Origin: Ricinus communis
Taxonomy: Eukaryota > Streptophyta > Magnoliopsida > Malpighiales > Euphorbiaceae
Direction: 5' to 3'
Length of the DNA stretch: 64,000 bases
NCBI RefSeq assembly: GCF_019578655.1
Contig: NC_063258.1
Location: 4,633,283-4,697,282, forward strand
The translations under genes were made by a program, and so were the position numbers. Under the pieces are notes generated by a model that did not search any database, had not been told where the DNA came from, and saw nothing but the letters and a program-made list of their open reading frames with translations. Each line of letters starts with the position of its first letter. The stretch's first letter is position 1. Below are positions 35,786-48,361 of the stretch, piece by piece.

Positions 35786-37149
35786 ATGATGATGGCAAAG
35801 GACCTTATCAAGATAATATTATCTTGAATAAACGTAACGTTGGTATTGGAAATGTTGAAAAGAGTAGTGGCAGTGTTGATAAGGAAGATAGAAAGGAAAT
35901 TAGAGGGGAAGGTGTTGTTCAATATACTGAAAAAACTAAAGCAAGTGGTGATGATGTTGATGATTATTCTTATTTTTATTTTCAGATATTTTTCATTAAT
36001 TATTTGATATATTTTATTGATTTTTATTTTTTGTTGATGTATTGATATTTTATATTATTTAAATTTTTCAGAGTATTAGTCAAGATTTTAATAGTCAAAA
36101 TTCTGAAAAAGGAAGAGCTCAGTCTAATTCATTTTTATTTTTTGATAATATTAATTTTTAATTTTTTTCAAAAGTTGACAATGTTGTTAATGCTGTACTT
36201 TAAATGAAGTCGCCAAAGGTGTTTTTTCACAAAAAAATATTAAAAATATACTTATAATATACTACTTTTTTTGTTATTAGTCTTTAATATAAAATGATAT
36301 TGTTATGATATCATTAATATACTTTTTTTTTCTTTTCATTAGGAATTGATATGAAATAATACTATTATGATATCCTTAGTGTACTTTTTTCTTTTTATTA
36401 GAAATTCTTATGTAATGATATTGTTATGATATCTTTAATATATTTGTTTATTTTATTAGCAATTCATATGGAATAATAATGTTATGATATATTAAAGTTA
36501 TTATGTTAGTTTTATTCTTAATTCTATTTTATTATTATAGGCTGGTGGATTTGAAATTCTAAATATTCCTCTTATTCAAGCTATTACTCATGTTCATCCA
36601 AAAAGGGATATTAAGCCTACTTTTCATTTGCAATCTCTCTTTTAAAATAAATTTGGTTTATCTGGAGAAATTGATTTTTCTAGAGCTGGAAAGAAAGTTA
36701 TGAAGGGATTATATCCTTTTGACAATAATATTAGAGAAGGTCCAAGCTTTTTAGATCGAGAAGATTTTGATGTTTGGATTGATGAAGGATTGAATAAGAG
36801 GAATAAGTAATTTTTCTTTTTATAATTATATCTTTTTTATTCTTTTAAATTTTTTTATATTTATTTTGATTTTTTATTTATTGTAGGAAGAAAGTCTATA
36901 TTGGATAGAGTAATGTGATTTGTCCTGGTTTTGATTTTGGTCGTAGTACTATTACTATAAAAAAGTAGTTTCATCAGTTGGTTAATTATGGTGAATTTAT
37001 TTCAAGATCTGTAAGTTTTCTTATTTAGCTTTAATTTTTTTATTTTTTTGTACGTTTTATTATCTGTTAGATAAAAAAATACCAAAATGATATTGAGAAT
37101 ATACTATTTCTTATTTTATTTTTTATAATTAGTAATTTTATGTTTTTCA

Positions 37150-37840
37150 GCTTATTGATGTGATACTTTATTATTTGAAAAAAAAAAAGAGTACTTAAAA
37201 TATTTAGAAGTAAATTTCACTATTATTGATGATTTCTTTGATCATCGCATTTTTTTGTTGTACTTCTCTACAAGAAAAAGAACGAATCATATGTTATTCT
37301 GTGAAGCATGTGATAGTAATTATATAAAAGGTTTTTAATATATTGCAATACTCTTTAGGTGGAAGTTGACCATGTATTGTTTCCTATTAATGTTAAAGCT
37401 GAGAGTCATTAGATTTTAGGACGATTAACTTTTAAAGAAAGGTGCATTTATGTCTATAACTCTAGGAGATCCGGTCTTCATGACAAGAAAGCAGTTGCAG
37501 TAATTGAGCCATATTCTATTTTGTTATCACAATTTTTTTTAATTCTCAGGTTTTTTGATACTTTCATTGTTTTCATGGTTGACAACTTGTCTTGTCAAAC
37601 TTCAAGGTATGATTGTGTATTAGTTTTATTATTTTTTATTTATATTATTTTTTATATTTTTATAATTTTAACTAGTTGATCTTTTTTTTCAGTAATTATG
37701 GTATTTTTATTCTTGCTTTTGCTAAGCATTTTGCATCTGGTGTTGATATGTCTACTACAAGATTTAATGTTGATGATCTTTGTAGCCGATATGCTGTTGC
37801 TTTGTACAATTATGCAAGGTTCAAATAAGTTAATGGAGTA
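37150..37840 (+). other. Inactivated Ulp1 (C48) peptidase core
   Basis: The block has IDVILYYL, VNVKAESH, a stop at the expected Trp, ILGRLTFKERCIYVYNSRRS, and after an intron NYGIFILAFAKHFASG. Compared with the family the triad His remains, the Asp is Asn (37458-37460) and the Cys is Tyr (37697-37699). Confidence 0.75.
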
Positions 37841-38149
37841 GTTAGAGAAAAGATTTAAAGTTAAAGAAGAAAAAGTAGTGAAAGATTAATGTTTTTAGCT
37901 TTGTATATTTGTTAGTTTTTATGAGTGTTTCATTTATATGACACTTATTATTAGAAATATGGTTATTTTGGTTGTTGGCAGGACATTATTATGATATTTG
38001 ATATTTATTTTTTGTTTTGTTCATTCTGATATATAATTATTTATTTATTATCAAAAAAATTATAAGTATTTAGAAATATACTTTTACTATACCATATGTT
38101 TCTTTTGATTACAGTTATTTATCTTATACCATAATTTTAAGATATTCAT

Positions 38150-39030
38150 AAAATACTCTTAATATATTTTTTCTCTAGTTAACTTGATATTTTGTAAACA
38201 ATAAACATCCATTAAATTCAATTAGATTTAATAATAGATGATATCATTAATTAACTAATGTTGTAAAATCGAATAAAGAAACTGAAGAAAGAAAAAAGTT
38301 CTGACTTTTTTATTATTGTAGATTATATCATTTATATTTTATTGAAGGGAAATATATGGTTTAAGATACTTTTAAAATACCAATAAAATATTGGCAAGAT
38401 ACCTTTTTTATATGCTCAAAATAATTTTTTATAAGTTGATAATATTTATTTAAGTGTAATATATTTATAGAAGATATCATACATTTACTGATTATTAAAA
38501 TTATAAAATTGAATAAAAAGTTTCAACAGTCCTCTTGTATTATAGTTATATATATATCATAAGCTACGATTAATATACAAAAAATATTCTTGTGGTATAT
38601 TCCTAAGATATTGTTACTATATTGATATGATACTTTAATAATTTTTTTCTTTGTTTAACTTGATATCTTGTAATATGATAAACATTGATTTAAATCTATT
38701 TAATTTAGCAATAGAAAATATCATGAATTTACTTATATCGTAAAATGGAATAAAAAAGAATACAAAGAAAGAAGTTCTCATTTTTTCATTGTTCTACATT
38801 ATTATGTACAATTAATGGTACTGATACCAGTTTTCTTTTATTAAAGATTTTCAAGATATTTTTAATATTCCAATAAGATATTTGTAATAAATCATTTTTA
38901 TTTGCTTAAATTAATATGTTATAAATTTATAAACTTTGATTAAAGTCTAATAAAATTTAGAAAAAGTATCTTATGTTTATTGATTATCAAAAGTATAAAA
39001 TTTAGGAAGAAGTTCCACGAGTGCTCTTAA
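38150..39030. repeat. Diverged tandem array, unit about 235-255 bp
   Basis: Four related units begin near 38205, 38440, 38675 and 38930. Each reads approximately gataaacatt..attaaat, then agaaaatatcatgaattta and taaaattgaataaaaa. The array lies between the convergent 3' ends of the two MULE genes. It has no coding content. Confidence 0.6.
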
Positions 39031-39292
39031 AGTATGAAAGTATGAAAAATGACAATGAATAAATTATATATTTCTTAAAAAATCATTTTTCTTTTACTTT
39101 TTCTTTATTGGATTTCTACATGTCTTTCTATTATGTCTAAGTTGTCCATATTTTCCACAGTTGTTTTGCCTTATAATCTCCTATGATGCTTTTATTCTTC
39201 TTTTCTTTAGTCTACCAGATTTAATCCTTCCTTCTGGTGGTAGAACAATTTTATTTCTCATAGCTTCAGGTACATTCCATGTGCTTTCGTTT

Positions 39293-41410
39293 TTAATTAA
39301 AAAACCACTTGCTTCGTATGTAAAACATTATCTCTTTAGTATAATAATATGAACAATATTTATATGGATCCAAATTATATTTATTTATGATAGCTGATGC
39401 ATGAGGACATGGGATCTCATCAATTTGAAATATGTTGCATTTACATGTTTTCTTTGCCATATCAACTTGAACTTTTGAGCCATTAGCTATCACATCATAC
39501 ACTTTGTCACTTGAAGGTTTTAGTTGCAAAATGTATATCCTTAAAAACTATTAATTAGATACTATAAAGATACTATTTAATCAGTATACTTTTAAATTAT
39601 TTTAAATATAGTTTATTTCTATTTTTTTATAATAATATATTTAAAATATACTTGTGATATACTTTTAGTATATTTTATGATAGTATATATTTTTGAATCA
39701 TACCTGTATTTTCATGGATAAGATATAGTTTTCACTTAACATTTCTTCTGCTCTTTTTGATAGCTTTGTGAATGAAGTCCTTGTAATATTTCTCTTTTGC
39801 CATGTCCAATCTTGAATTAGAGCTCGTAAGTACTCAAGTAGAGTTGTAATCGATAGTTCTCTAGCAGCTCTATTTGTTGCATTCAAAGATTCAGCTATGT
39901 TCGATGTCATTGTTGAATATCTATTGTTTGAGGAGTATGCTCTTGCCTATTTGTGATACTCAACCTGCATTAGATAAGGTTTGATACCTTTATGTATTCT
40001 TTTTAGTTCTTCTATGTGGTAGTTGAATTCCTTTATTGTGTATGACTTTGCTGCTGCATAAAAAGAGTCCTTGATTCTTTTCAAGTTTTCTTTGAATTTG
40101 TTTTTCAAATTGTACAACAGATAATACATGTAAACTCCATGAGCAACTTCTGGATATGTTTTTTTTTTATAGAAGCTTCATACTTTCATGCTCATCCGAA
40201 ATTATGCACATGCTGCTTCTTGAACCAAAAGTTTTTTCCAGTTTAGAAAAAAATCATTCCATTTTTCTGAATCCATTATACATAATGCAAGAGGAAAGAT
40301 TCTGCCACCTCCATCTTGTATTGCTGCTGAAAGTAGAGTACATCCATAAGTTGTCTTTAAGAAAATTCCATCTACCACAATTATTCGCCTGCAGTATTTC
40401 CATTCTTTATTCGATGCATCTAGAGCTATATAGATATATTGAAATTTGTTGGTGTCATCTCTGTGAAGATCAACTATTGAACTAGGATTTGTATTCTCCA
40501 ATATGTATAAGACATTTGGTACTAATTAATAAAAAAATTTCTCGATTACCTGCAAATATTAGATATATTTATTAAATAATATACTTTTAGTATATCATAA
40601 ATATACTATGTAATTGTATTTAATGTTACTTATTAATTTTAAATTTTTCTTTTGATTTTTTGTAAAAAAAGCTTTTTTCTGTATAACAGGATTATTAGTT
40701 ACTCGTTGGATTTTTGGGGGACATTTATATCCCCTTGTCTCTATGTTTTCACATCGAGAATTCTTTGCAGATGAAGAGATGTCAAAGGGGCTTCTTACTT
40801 TCAATACGAAATTTTATTAATTTATTTAATTTTAATATTAATTATATTTGAAAGATATTTATTATATGTATAAGTTAATTTAGTAATCTGTAAATATTAG
40901 TTAAATTTATTAAAAAAAATACCACTATTATATTATAAGTATACCATATAACTGTATCACATTATTTTTAAATTTAGATTTCTATTTTTATTATTAGGTG
41001 CGACATATCTAAAAGACATTTATGATATATGTAAAAAATATAACATAATCATATATATGTACAATAAACATTATATTAAATCGTAATAGTTTTTTTTTAT
41101 TGTACCTCTAATTTTCTCTAAAGCTTTTTCCTTTGATTTATATATTTTTCCATAGTTTATAGCAATACTATAATCTTGCTTCATGTCCCTTATTATATCA
41201 TTTAAAGTGTATATGTTATACTCTCCTATAATATATGTTGTCGCTTGTGTGAATGTTATTTAATTTGAACTTTATAAACATTTTTAACTTTGAATATCTT
41301 GATGCTCTTAAATACCATTTGCAATTATCTTCTACGCATTTCAGTACATACTCTTTGTGATATGACTTGATCACTTTATATTGAAAGTGAATGATTCCAA
41401 AATGCATAGA
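39293..41410 (-). pseudogene. MURA-type (MuDR family) transposase
   Basis: Domains from N to C on the minus strand: MuDR N-terminal domain (41407-41100, with HKEYVLKCVEDNCKWYLRAS); an intervening segment (40804-40595, [20 protein letters not shown]); the MULE transposase core (40501-40202, RRIIVVDGIFLKTTYGCTLL, then GRIFPLALCIMDSE); a helical region (40129-39698, SNIAESLNATNRAARELSI); and a SWIM zinc finger (39440-39400, CKCNIFQIDEIPCPHASAI, matching CxCx(n)CxH). AT-rich introns separate some blocks, but stops and a frameshift after HTSDNIYY also occur, so it is probably dead. It would excise and insert the element in the nucleus. Confidence 0.85.
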
Positions 41411-43130
41411 AGCTCATAACTTTTTTAAGAACTTCATTGTCTCTATACATTTATCCTCGCTCAATCTCTAATTGAGTTCTGTTATTAATTATTTTTGAGT
41501 CAATATTGCCATTTTCTAATTTTTACTCTTTCTTTTTCTTTTTTGCTTCTACAATGCCTTTACTTATAACATTTAAATATTTGATGAAATCTGAAATTCT
41601 TTTTTCATCGGCTTCATTTGTTGAACTTTGCTCTAGTGCTGCATTTTCTTGAAAATTGTGATTCCATATTTATAGATATTGACATGATACATATATTATA
41701 TTTTTCGATTCTCTTCATCACAAATGTAATACAAAGTAGATAAATTATGTAAGTTACTTTTCTTTTAGCTCCAAATAGAATTGCAGATCTGAATCATTTT
41801 GTACTTCTAGTAATGGATATTCGTCCTTCACTTTATATTCAATTTACACTTCATTCACATCTCTTTTGCTTTATATTTGCTTTAATATAATATCCACTAA
41901 AGTATAGAAGCTTGAAATTCTTGAAATCAGAATGCTACAAACTTTGAAATTAACAAAGTTTATATTTTCATCCCATTGTCCATTGTGTTACACCAGTACA
42001 AGTATTGCTTCTATTCCTGCAAAAAAAAAATTAAAATAAAATATATTATAATATACTAACCATTTACTTCGTATTTATGATTGATTTTCATAAACTTGTA
42101 ATATATAAAGTTATTATTCGATGTACAAAAATATATTAACTAATGAGATCTAACTAATAAGATCTAGAACCGTATTAAAAGAAAATTTATGTACAATCTA
42201 GTTCGGAAAAAGTCAAATGATCAACAAATATTTTTAAATCTGAATACTTTTAGTACGGTTTGAAATCTTCTGAGTGCCCGATCCTGCTTTCTATGACCAA
42301 TAGTTACAAACTGAAAACACGCAAAATTTATTTATTTTTTTAAAAAAACACAGATTACTTGTTTTATTAAAGAAAAAAAAGTTCGACTTTATTCTAAATA
42401 AGCCAAGCAATCAGACTTTTAAAAACAAACCCAAGTAATCAATCTCATAGCATTTTATTTAAAAACTTTTAATGTAAAAAAATTAAAATAATTGTAAGTC
42501 AATTAATGCACAATCAATTCGATGTCCGTTTTAATCCATATAGTAGATTGTCAAATATATACCGGAACTTCAAGAAAAAAATTGGTCTATAATTTTCCAT
42601 CAAATCTGTCAAAAGATTGTAAAAGATTAAAATGGAAATTAGCAGAAATCAACAAATTACAATTCCAAAGCTCCAAAGAAAACCACCAGAAAGTAACATG
42701 CAAGGAGAAAAACTGACAGACAGAATATAGCTGATTTTCCCAATACAATCTGACCAGACAAAATAGGTTAAACAACCCCAGAATAATAATAATTAAGAAA
42801 AGAAAAACAACTATTATGAATATATAGCAAGCAAGGAACTGAAAAAGCATAGAACGAATATAAGTGTAATCAAGTGAAAATAATCAAATCAGCCTCAAGA
42901 AATGTGTTGGAAACCAGCAGAAACCAACATGCACATCGCAAAATTAAACATCTAATCAGAATAAACAACCCTTAAAAGCCCAGAAATATGTAAGACTGGC
43001 ATTCAAAAATACCAAAAACACATAAAACTTCATAAATTTCTCCAAATATCTTTTTCCAAACTGTTAATAAATAAGAGATAAGAATGTTATCAATTCTAAG
43101 TATATCTTTTCAAATTCATGATTTTTTTAA
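41411..43130. other. AT-rich DNA to the right of the MULE transposase
   Basis: The first few hundred bases are probably still the MULE (upstream part of the transposase gene). From about 42000 to 43130 no gene or element was recognised. Confidence 0.45.
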
Positions 43131-43276
43131 AGGAAAAACTTTATTAAACTACCTTATGGTTAAATATATTTTTACTAAAGCTCTATAATTTACTTTTTAT
43201 CACTTTGGTACTTATAAATATGACCATTAATAAATAACAGCCAGCTTACGTGATAGTTGAAAGAATAGTGTTATTG

Positions 43277-43535
43277 TGTTGAAAGATCTCGTAAATAATT
43301 GTGATTATGTACCATATTTGTTATACTCTATATTTAGAGGTTTATGAGCTGTATTAGTAATCTTAGGAATCAATATTTATTTTCTTCTATATTAGGGTAG
43401 TTAGCTGAATAGTATATTTCTCCTTAATTAGGGAGATTAGCTACCGTTTTTATTCCTAGTTAAGCTATTTAAATAGTTGTACATCAATATAGAAAAATCA
43501 TTTAGTCTTCTTATATTTTTTGTTCACTGTTTTCA
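43277..43535 (+). repeat. Copia-E 5' LTR
   Basis: 259 bp from TGTTGAAAGA to CTGTTTTCA, paired with 47940-48198 without length change. Confidence 0.93.
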
Positions 43536-43547
43536 TGGTATCAGAGC
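43536..43547 (+). promoter_or_regulatory. Copia-E primer-binding site
   Basis: TGGTATCAGAGC, a perfect match to the initiator-tRNA-Met complement, directly follows the 5' LTR. Confidence 0.93.
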
Positions 43548-43590
43548 TAAAAAAATCCTAGGTTTGAATCTTTTTCTTTTTATCTCGAAA

Positions 43591-46500
43591 ATGTCTGAAG
43601 TCACGTCTAGGACAAGCCAGCCTCTTCAGCCATCTCAGTCCGAACCTCAGAGAAATACATCTGAAAACCATCCCATTTAGATTACTACAATCCGACTAAA
43701 TGGTGATAATTTTCTTCGATGATCATAATCTGTACGCATGTATCTCCGAGGAAGAGGAAAGATTGGGTATATCACAGGTGATACTAAGTAGTCTGACGTG
43801 AATGACAAAACTTATACCATTTGGGATGCTGAAAACTCAATGGTAATCACATGGTTGGTTAATTCCATGACTGAAGAGATAAGTGCAAACTACCTATGTT
43901 ACTCTACAGCCAAGGAATTATGGGACAATGTCTCAGAAATGTACTCTGATCTTAGAAATCAATCCCAAGTTTACGAGTTGACCCTACGACTTGGGGAAAT
44001 TTGCCAAGGTGAGAATTCTGTGACAAAGTATTTAAATTCTCTTAAACGGATTTGGCAGGACCTGGACTTATTCAATGATTATGAGTGGAAATCAATGATG
44101 ACTGCAACCAGTACAAGAAGAGAGTGGATACTGGCCAAATCTTCAAATTTCTTGCAGGTCTAAATATTGAATATGATGAGGTCCTTGGCTGAATAATTGG
44201 AAGAAATCCCCTGCCTCCAATTGGTGAAGTTTTTGCGGAGGTAAGGAGAGAAGAAAGTCGGAGACATGTGGTGTTGGGAAAGAGGACTGCAGGTTCAACC
44301 ACATCCACGAAGGATCAGCACTGGCTATTCCTGAAGCTCAAGTAAGCAGGAGAACTTCTCACAATCTGCGTGTAGAAGACAAAAACAACCTGCAATGTGA
44401 CTACTGTGGAAAGCCACGCTATACTCGCAAAAAATGCTGGAAGTTGCATGGTAAACCACCTAATGTTAAGGAAAAAAAATCTGGTGAACATAGCACACCT
44501 ACAGCAAATGAGGCTGAGTCATCACCATTTAGTAAAGAGCAATTAAGTCATCTTCTTAAACTGCTGAAATCTTGCTCATCCTCTAATGCTCCTATCGGTT
44601 CTATGGCACAAACAGGTAGTAATTCTTTGGCTCTATTTGTTCTAGGAAGTACTACTCCTTGAATCATAGATTTAGGAGCCTCTGATCATATGACAAGCTG
44701 TTCTCAATTGTTTGATTCGTATTATCTATGTTCCGGCTTCGAAAAAAATCAGAATAGCTGATGGCAGTTTTTCACCTATTACAGGCAAAGGAAATATTAA
44801 AATTTCAGAAAAAATCTCTTTGAAATCAGTTTTACATGTTCCAAAACTTGCATGTAATCTTCTTTCCGTTAGCAAATTGTCTAAAGACTCTGATTATTCC
44901 ATTCTTTTTTCTCCTTCCAATTGTGTTTTTGAGGACCGGAACTCGGGAAAGATGATTGGAACTACTAGAGACATAAATGGGCTGTACTACTATGATGGAA
45001 CTGGTTCTGGGAATAAAACAGCTCATGGATTAGGTAGTACAAGTTCAAGCTTTGTCCATGATCAAGTTCTGTTATGGCGTAAAAGATTAGGGCATCCTAG
45101 CTTTCCATATCTCAAATCTTTATTTCCTAAATTATTTAAAGGTATTGATTGTTCAAAACTTCATTGTGAAGCTTGTAATTTAGCTAAAAGTCATCGTGTT
45201 TCGTTTCCAATAAAACCATATTCTGCTTCAAAACCATTTAATTTGTTGCATAGTGATGTTTGAGGCCCATCCAAAGTTAGCACACTTTCTGGAAAAAAAA
45301 TGGTTTGTAACATTTATTGATGATCACACACGAGCTTGTTGGATTTATTTGTTGGAAAAGAAATCTGAAGTTGAACAACAATTTAAAGATTTTTTCCACA
45401 TGGTTGAAAATCAATTTCAAACAAAAATTGGCATTCTAAGAACAGATAATGGGACTGAATATTTCAACAAATATTTGAGAACATTTATTTTGGGAAAAGG
45501 TATTTTGCATCAATCCACTTGTCGTGACACACCACTACAAAATGGTATTGCTAAAAGAAAAAATAGGCATTTACTTGAAGTTGCTCGGGCACTTATGTTT
45601 TCCATGAATGTTCCTAAATATCTCTGGGGTAATGCACTCCTAACCTATTGTTATTTAATAAACAAAATGCCATCTTGAGTTCTGAAATTTCAAACGCCTC
45701 TGCAAGTTTTGAAAAATTATTTTTCCACATCTAAGATAACAGCAGATCTTCCTTTAAAGGTTTTTGGGTGTGTTTGCTATGTGCATGTCCCAAATGTGCT
45801 TCGCTGAAAACTTGATCCCAAAGCTGAAAAATGTGTTTTTATTGGTTATGCTTCTAATAAACATGGGTACAAGTGTTTTAATCCAGTCACAAAGAAATTT
45901 TTTGAGAGCATGGATACCAGGTTTATCGAGGATCACTCTTTCTTTCAAAAGAATTTTCTTCAGGGGAGAGAACTTAGTTGAAGAAAATAATTTTTGGGAA
46001 ACTTTACTCATTTCTTTAACTAATTCTGATATGGAAACTAGGGTTAGCATTATTAATCCTACTTTGCCAGATGTTACTTTATCAGAGACATGGGGAGAAG
46101 TACTTCCAACATATCATAATCCAGTGGATCATAATCCTCAATATGAGCTGTAGGTTTAAAATTACTACAGCCTTAGTTATTCCTTCTGTAGATGTTCAAT
46201 CAGCTTTGTCGAATAATGACCCTACAACTCAGAGTAACCTTCCCTCTACTTCCACTCTTTCTGATCTTGATCTTCCAATTGCTTTAAGAAAAGAAATCCG
46301 AACATGCACTAAACAACCTATCGCACAATACTTGTCATATAAAAAACTGTCAAAAAATCATAGAGCATTTGTTTCTAGGATTTCTAATATGCTTGTTCCA
46401 AGAACTGTTGAGGAAGCATTAGGTGACCCGAGTTGGAGATTAGCTGTGATGGAAGAAATAAATGCTCTTAAAAGAAATAACACTTGGACTGTCATTGATC

Positions 46501-47932
46501 TACCCAAAGACAAAAAGACAGTTGGGTGCAAATGGGTGTTCACGGTGAAGTTTAAAGCTGATGGAAGTGTGGAGAGATACAAAGCGAGACTAGTAGCAAA
46601 AGAATTTACTCAAACTCATGGAATTGATTACCAAGAGACTTTTGCTCCGGTTGCTAAAGTTAACTCTAGTAGAGTACTTCTTTCTCTTGCAGTTAACTTC
46701 AACTGGCTACTTCATTAATTTGATGTAAAGAATGCATTTTTAAATGGAGAATTACAAGAAGTATATATGGACCTGCCACCCGGGTTTGAAGAAAAACTTA
46801 GAAAAGGCAAAGTGTGCAAATTAAAAAGGTCTCTATATGGATTAAAGCAGTCTCCTAGAGCTTGGTTTGAGCGTTTTGGCGATGTTATCAAGAGACATGG
46901 TTTCTCTCAAAGCCAAGCTGATCACACCCTTTTTTTCAAACATTCCATCAAAGGTAAAGTAGCTATTTTGATTGTTATGTAAATGACATAATCATGACAG
47001 GGGATGATTCTCTTGAGATTAGCAACTTGAAGAGGAAACTTGAAGCCGAATTTGATATTAAGGACTTGGGAAAGCTGAAATATTTCCTTGGGATGGAGTT
47101 TGCAAGATCCAAGAAGGGAATCTTTGTCAACCAACGCAAGTATGTGCTTGATTTACTCAAAGAAACAGGAATGACAGGTTGTAAGGTAGCAGATACGCCA
47201 ATCGAACCTAATGTAAAGTTGAAAACAGCAGCAGCTAATGAGGTAATGGACAAAGAACGTTATCAAAGATTGGTAGGGCGACTAATCTATTTGGCTCACA
47301 CTCGACCTGACACAGCTTTTGCAGTGAGTGTTGTGAGTCAATTCATGCATTCACCTGGACCTACTCATTTTGAAGCTGTATTCAGAATTTTGAGATACCT
47401 CAAAAGAACTCCTGGAAAAGGACTCTTGTTCAGAAAAGGAGAATATCTTCTGATAGAGGCCTACATAGATGCAGATTGGGCAGGAGATGTAAATGATAGA
47501 AGATCCACCTCAGGTTATTGTACCTTTGTAGGTGGAAATCTGGTTACTTCGAAAAGTAAAAAACAAAGTGTGGTGGCAAGGAGTAGTGCTGAAGCAGAAT
47601 TCCGCTCTGTGGCACATGGATTCTGTGAAGTTTTATGGATAAAAAGACTCCTAGAAGAATTGAAGATTCCTATACCAGCACCTATTAAAGTTTATTGTGA
47701 CAACAAGGCTGCAATCTCTATAGCTCATAATCCAGTTTTACATGACAGAACCAAACATGTAGAAATTGACAAACATTTCATCAAGGAGAAGATAGATAGT
47801 GGTGTGATATGTATGTCCTACATACCCACTGCTAGCCAAACAGCAGATATACTAATAAAAGGTCTTCCCAATGTGCAACACGAGAATCTAGTTAGCAAGC
47901 TTGCCATGAGTGACATCTTCATGCCAGCTTGA
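43591..47932 (+). pseudogene. Copia-E gag-pol polyprotein, broken
   Basis: Gag opens with an ATG at 43591 (MSEVTSRTSQPLQPSQSEPQ) and contains a UBN2-type block (43798-44100). The zinc knuckle at about 44395-44440 reads CDYCGKPRYTRKKC, so the His is Tyr. The protease near 44665 has a stop for Trp and DLG for DSG. Integrase (45040-45680) has HCEACNLAKSHRV, RTDNGTEYF and GIAKRKNRHLLEVAR. Reverse transcriptase (46260-47000) has [14 protein letters not shown] and SLYGLKQSPRAWF, then a frameshift just before a YVND at about 46976. RNase H (46994-47932) is one clean 312-residue reading frame with DADWAGDVNDRRSTSGY and ends DIFMPA. About eight stops or shifts make it non-autonomous. Confidence 0.92.
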
Positions 47933-47939
47933 GGGGGAG
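47931..47939 (+). promoter_or_regulatory. Copia-E polypurine tract
   Basis: gagggggag abuts the 3' LTR and overlaps nothing but the sequence after the pol stop. It is identical to that of Copia-B. Confidence 0.9.
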
Positions 47940-48198
47940 TGTTGAAAGATTTCGTAAATAATTGTGATTATGTACCATATTTGTTATACTCTATATTTAG
48001 AGATTTATGAGCTATATTAGTAAATTTAGGAATCAATATTTATTTTTTTCTATATTAGGGTAGTTAGTTAAATAGTATATTTCTTCTTAATTAGGGAGAT
48101 TAGCTACCTTTTCTATTCCTAGTTAAGCTCTTTAAATAGCTGTACATCAATATAGAAAAATCGTTCAGCCTTCTTATATTTTTTGTTCACTGTTTTCA
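47940..48198 (+). repeat. Copia-E 3' LTR
   Basis: 259 bp partner of 43277-43535, followed by the target duplication tattg. Confidence 0.93.
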
Positions 48199-48361
48199 TA
48201 TTGCATGCCACATTAGAATCTTCTAACGGTGTTATGCAATTTGGCCACTATTTGCTAACGATCATATTCACAGAGTACTAAAGTAACAAAAAAAAAAATA
48301 CTACAGACCTTAAAATGAAAATGCATTAAATCACAAAGTAGTTTACTGAAGTTTTTCCTTC

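Larger units (their letters stand above)
32547..37840 (+). pseudogene. DUF1985-Ulp1-like protease pseudogene of the MULE
   Basis: In order: a basic N-terminal segment (RRSKRRKFVGEEV..YVDEHVSPLLK, 32660-32790); DUF1985 start (MFRKICFRHF, about 33700); DUF1985 end (34023-34412, INIIDSDAFNDYSWGIEAF); a coiled-coil segment (34530-34860); an Asp-rich stretch (35480-35785); a pre-protease block (36541-36810, FDVWIDEGLNKRN); and the C48 peptidase core (37150-37830, NVICPGFDFGR before it, then CIYVYNSRRSG and GIFILAFAKHF). Exons are separated by AT-rich introns. Frame-breaking stops occur (NKFGL and ESH blocks). Catalytic residues are lost: the tryptophan after the catalytic His is a stop (37409-37411), VYD reads VYN, and DCG reads NYG (37694-37699). 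Ulp1 proteases remove SUMO; this copy cannot. Confidence 0.75.
32547..42000. mobile_element. Decayed Mutator-like element carrying DUF1985/Ulp1 and MURA genes
   Basis: A plus-strand DUF1985-Ulp1 pseudogene (32547-37840) and a minus-strand MURA transposase pseudogene (41410-39293) face each other. MULEs that carry a ULP1-like protease gene are known in plants (Kaonashi elements in Arabidopsis), and this pairing matches them. Introns are extremely AT-rich. Terminal inverted repeats and a 9-bp target duplication were looked for near 32.4-32.6 kb and 41.9-42.4 kb and not found, so both ends are approximate. Confidence 0.7.
43277..48198 (+). mobile_element. Copia-E: full-length plus-strand copia retrotransposon
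   Basis: 4922 bp with 259-bp LTRs at both ends, a perfect primer site, a polypurine tract and all copia domains. A perfect 5-bp target duplication tattg lies at 43272-43276 and 48199-48203. The LTRs differ at about 16 of 259 positions by hand count. Coding sequence is broken. Confidence 0.93.
43131..48361. mobile_element. Hairpin MITE split by Copia-E
   Basis: The left arm (43131-43271) and the reverse complement of the right arm (48204-48361) align throughout: ggaaaaactttattaaacta versus ggaaaaacttcagtaaacta, and tatcactttggtact versus tgttactttagtact. Without Copia-E the element is about 300 bp, almost entirely inverted repeat, as in miniature inverted-repeat transposons. Copia-E sits near its centre. 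A clear target duplication of the MITE was not identified, so its superfamily is open. Confidence 0.6.

Noticed and set aside
35239..35922. His/Leu/Ser-rich reading frames on the minus strand
   Set aside because: Antisense shadows of the GAT-rich acidic exon of the MULE pseudogene.
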